This document shows positions 4,947 through 5,799 of a DNA stretch of 5,799 bases, in pieces. The notes beneath the pieces are model-generated. The model saw only the letters and a list, made by a program, of their open reading frames with translations, ran no database searches and had not been told where the DNA came from. Where the stretch lies: the NCBI GenBank assembly GCA_003517675.1, contig DPAC01000139.1, positions 1 through 5,799 on the forward strand, read 5' to 3'. Origin of the DNA: Porphyromonadaceae bacterium (GTDB taxonomy: Bacteria; Bacteroidota; Bacteroidia; Bacteroidales; Dysgonomonadaceae). The position numbers and the translations under genes are program-made. Within the stretch, counting starts at the first letter, position 1. Each line of letters begins with the position of its first letter.

Positions 4947-5799
4947 TCATATCTTTACCACTTTATGGGCCACCTTTTCAAACTCTTTCAGGTGTGTAGC
5001 CATCAGGATGGTGATGCCGGGATGTTGTGCCTGAATGTTTTGGAAGATGGCGATGGCGTTTTCCATGCTGATACCCGCCGTGGGTTCATCCACCACCAGC
5101 AGTTGCGGCTTCTTGAGGAGTGCCTGTGCCAGCAGCAGTTTCTTCCGCTGTCCCCCGCTCAGAATTTCGCCGTTCTCACCCAGCCAGCTTCCCAGTCCCT
5201 CCGGCAGGGAAGCGCGCCACGAAGCCAGATCCACCGTCTCCAGCGCCCTGTCTATCTCCTGGTCGGCATACCCTTCGAAGTTCTCCCGCAGCGTCCCGGT
5301 CAGCAGATAGGCTTTCTGTGTTACGTAGATGGCTTCCGGTACCGGGAGGTGGCGCAATTCGTCCGTTCCGTTCCAGGTCAGCCTCCCTGCTTTCCGGTAC
5401 TCCGGATAGAAGAGGCTGTTCAGCAGAGTGGTTTTGCCCTTGCCCGTCTCTCCGTAGAGGGCTACCCATTCGCCCCGTGCGATATCCAGTGACAGCGGCC
5501 CCACCCGTACGGGGGTGCCGGGTATCACTGCCTCCAGATCTGTGATCTTTAGCTGCTCCAGTGGTGTAGACACGGCGACAGGCTCCTGAGGTGTTGTACC
5601 TTCCCTGATGATCGATTGTATGTCGTGTATCTGCTGCTCCACTGCGCTCTTTTCCGATTTCCCGTAGAAGAGCATCTCGGCCAGCTCAGCCTGAGCCATG
5701 ATGCCAAAGAAGATGCCGATGGCGAGGTGTGCATCCATTTCCTGACGACCTGAGTGCCAGAGGAGAAAGGTGGCCACGTAGCTGAACCTGAGGCCGGCA
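4947..5799 (-). CDS. ABC exporter subunit, 3' part (membrane domain end plus ATPase domain)
   Basis: The frame stays open to the right edge, so the N-terminal membrane domain is cut off; the GTG at 5777 is not a credible start. About 283 codons are visible. They begin with the last membrane segments (SYVATFLLW, then HLAIGIFFGIMAQAELAEML) and a charged linker. The nucleotide-binding domain follows, numbered here from the GTG: Walker A GETGKGKTT (109-117), Q-loop Gln154 in YVTQKAYLLTGTLRENF, signature LSGGQ (206-210), Walker B LLVVDE (226-231) and switch His262 in ATHL. A membrane domain fused to this domain is the layout of ABC exporters, which work as dimers in the inner membrane and pump substrates outward. 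CydC/CydD-like and lipid or peptide exporters are all possible; the substrate is unknown. Odd points: the usual SALD D-loop reads AGIS (234-237), losing the aspartate; the A-loop aromatic is not evident; and the protein stops 14 residues after His262, shorter than usual. It precedes aspS by 65 bp on the same strand. Confidence 0.88.
   Translation of the reverse strand, partial: AGLRFSYVATFLLWHSGRQEMDAHLAIGIFFGIMAQAELAEMLFYGKSEKSAVEQQIHDIQSIIREGTTPQEPVAVSTPLEQLKITDLEAVIPGTPVRVGPLSLDIARGEWVALYGETGKGKTTLLNSLFYPEYRKAGRLTWNGTDELRHLPVPEAIYVTQKAYLLTGTLRENFEGYADQEIDRALETVDLASWRASLPEGLGSWLGENGEILSGGQRKKLLLAQALLKKPQLLVVDEPTAGISMENAIAIFQNIQAQHPGITILMATHLKEFEKVAHKVVKI

Noticed and set aside
4114..5034. 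Plus-strand ORF of 306 codons opposite aspS
   Set aside because: It is an antisense shadow spanning aspS, the promoter gap and the end of the ABC gene; no plausible protein features.
5777..5777. GTG as the start of the ABC gene
   Set aside because: The frame is open upstream to the window edge and continues a membrane segment, so the gene starts outside the window.
1..5799. CRISPR array, tRNA or rRNA genes, insertion sequence ends
   Set aside because: No regularly spaced repeats, cloverleaf-like sequence, transposase or terminal inverted repeats were seen on either strand.

Overview
The window looks like chromosomal DNA from a member of the Bacteroidota, most likely the order Bacteroidales. 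Four observations support this. Intergenic regions carry TAnnTTTG -7 promoter boxes, one of them with a correctly spaced TTTG -33 box. Starts lack Shine-Dalgarno sequences. One gene encodes a Tat-exported lipoprotein-type Gfo/Idh/MocA oxidoreductase of a kind common in this phylum. Another encodes an ATPase_2-type AAA+ protein. The genus cannot be read from the sequence.

Left part (1-1460): a leftward unit. A promoter at about 1450-1457 is followed by a 17-bp palindrome, a 376-residue archaeal-type P-loop ATPase with a C-terminal winged-helix-like region, and a 53-residue ORF of unknown function starting 13 bp after it. A strong rho-independent hairpin (60-87) sits directly after that ORF's stop codon. 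Further left, a well-formed promoter (8-39) points out of the window, and its -33 box lies inside a near-perfect palindrome.

Middle (1397-3010): a 291-bp divergent intergenic region, then one rightward gene with a leader of about 100 nt. The leader holds a hairpin capped by a C(UUCG)G tetraloop. The gene encodes a 440-residue Gfo/Idh/MocA oxidoreductase with a twin-arginine signal and a lipobox, so it probably acts as a membrane-anchored periplasmic sugar-modifying enzyme. No sugar-utilisation partners are visible.

Right part (3115-5799): two leftward genes. The 3' part of an ABC exporter subunit enters from the right edge, and 65 bp later comes aspS, a complete bacterial-type aspartyl-tRNA synthetase. 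The short gap holds a -7 box, so aspS probably has its own promoter. Just past the aspS stop, a short reading frame resembles the C-terminal strands of a RelE/ParE-type toxin and may be a decayed remnant.

The genes do not form an obvious shared pathway. The window is mostly ordinary housekeeping and accessory content. The points that merit a second look are the regulatory-looking palindromes and hairpins, the unrecognised small ORF, and the possible toxin remnant. I found no clear undescribed multi-gene system.
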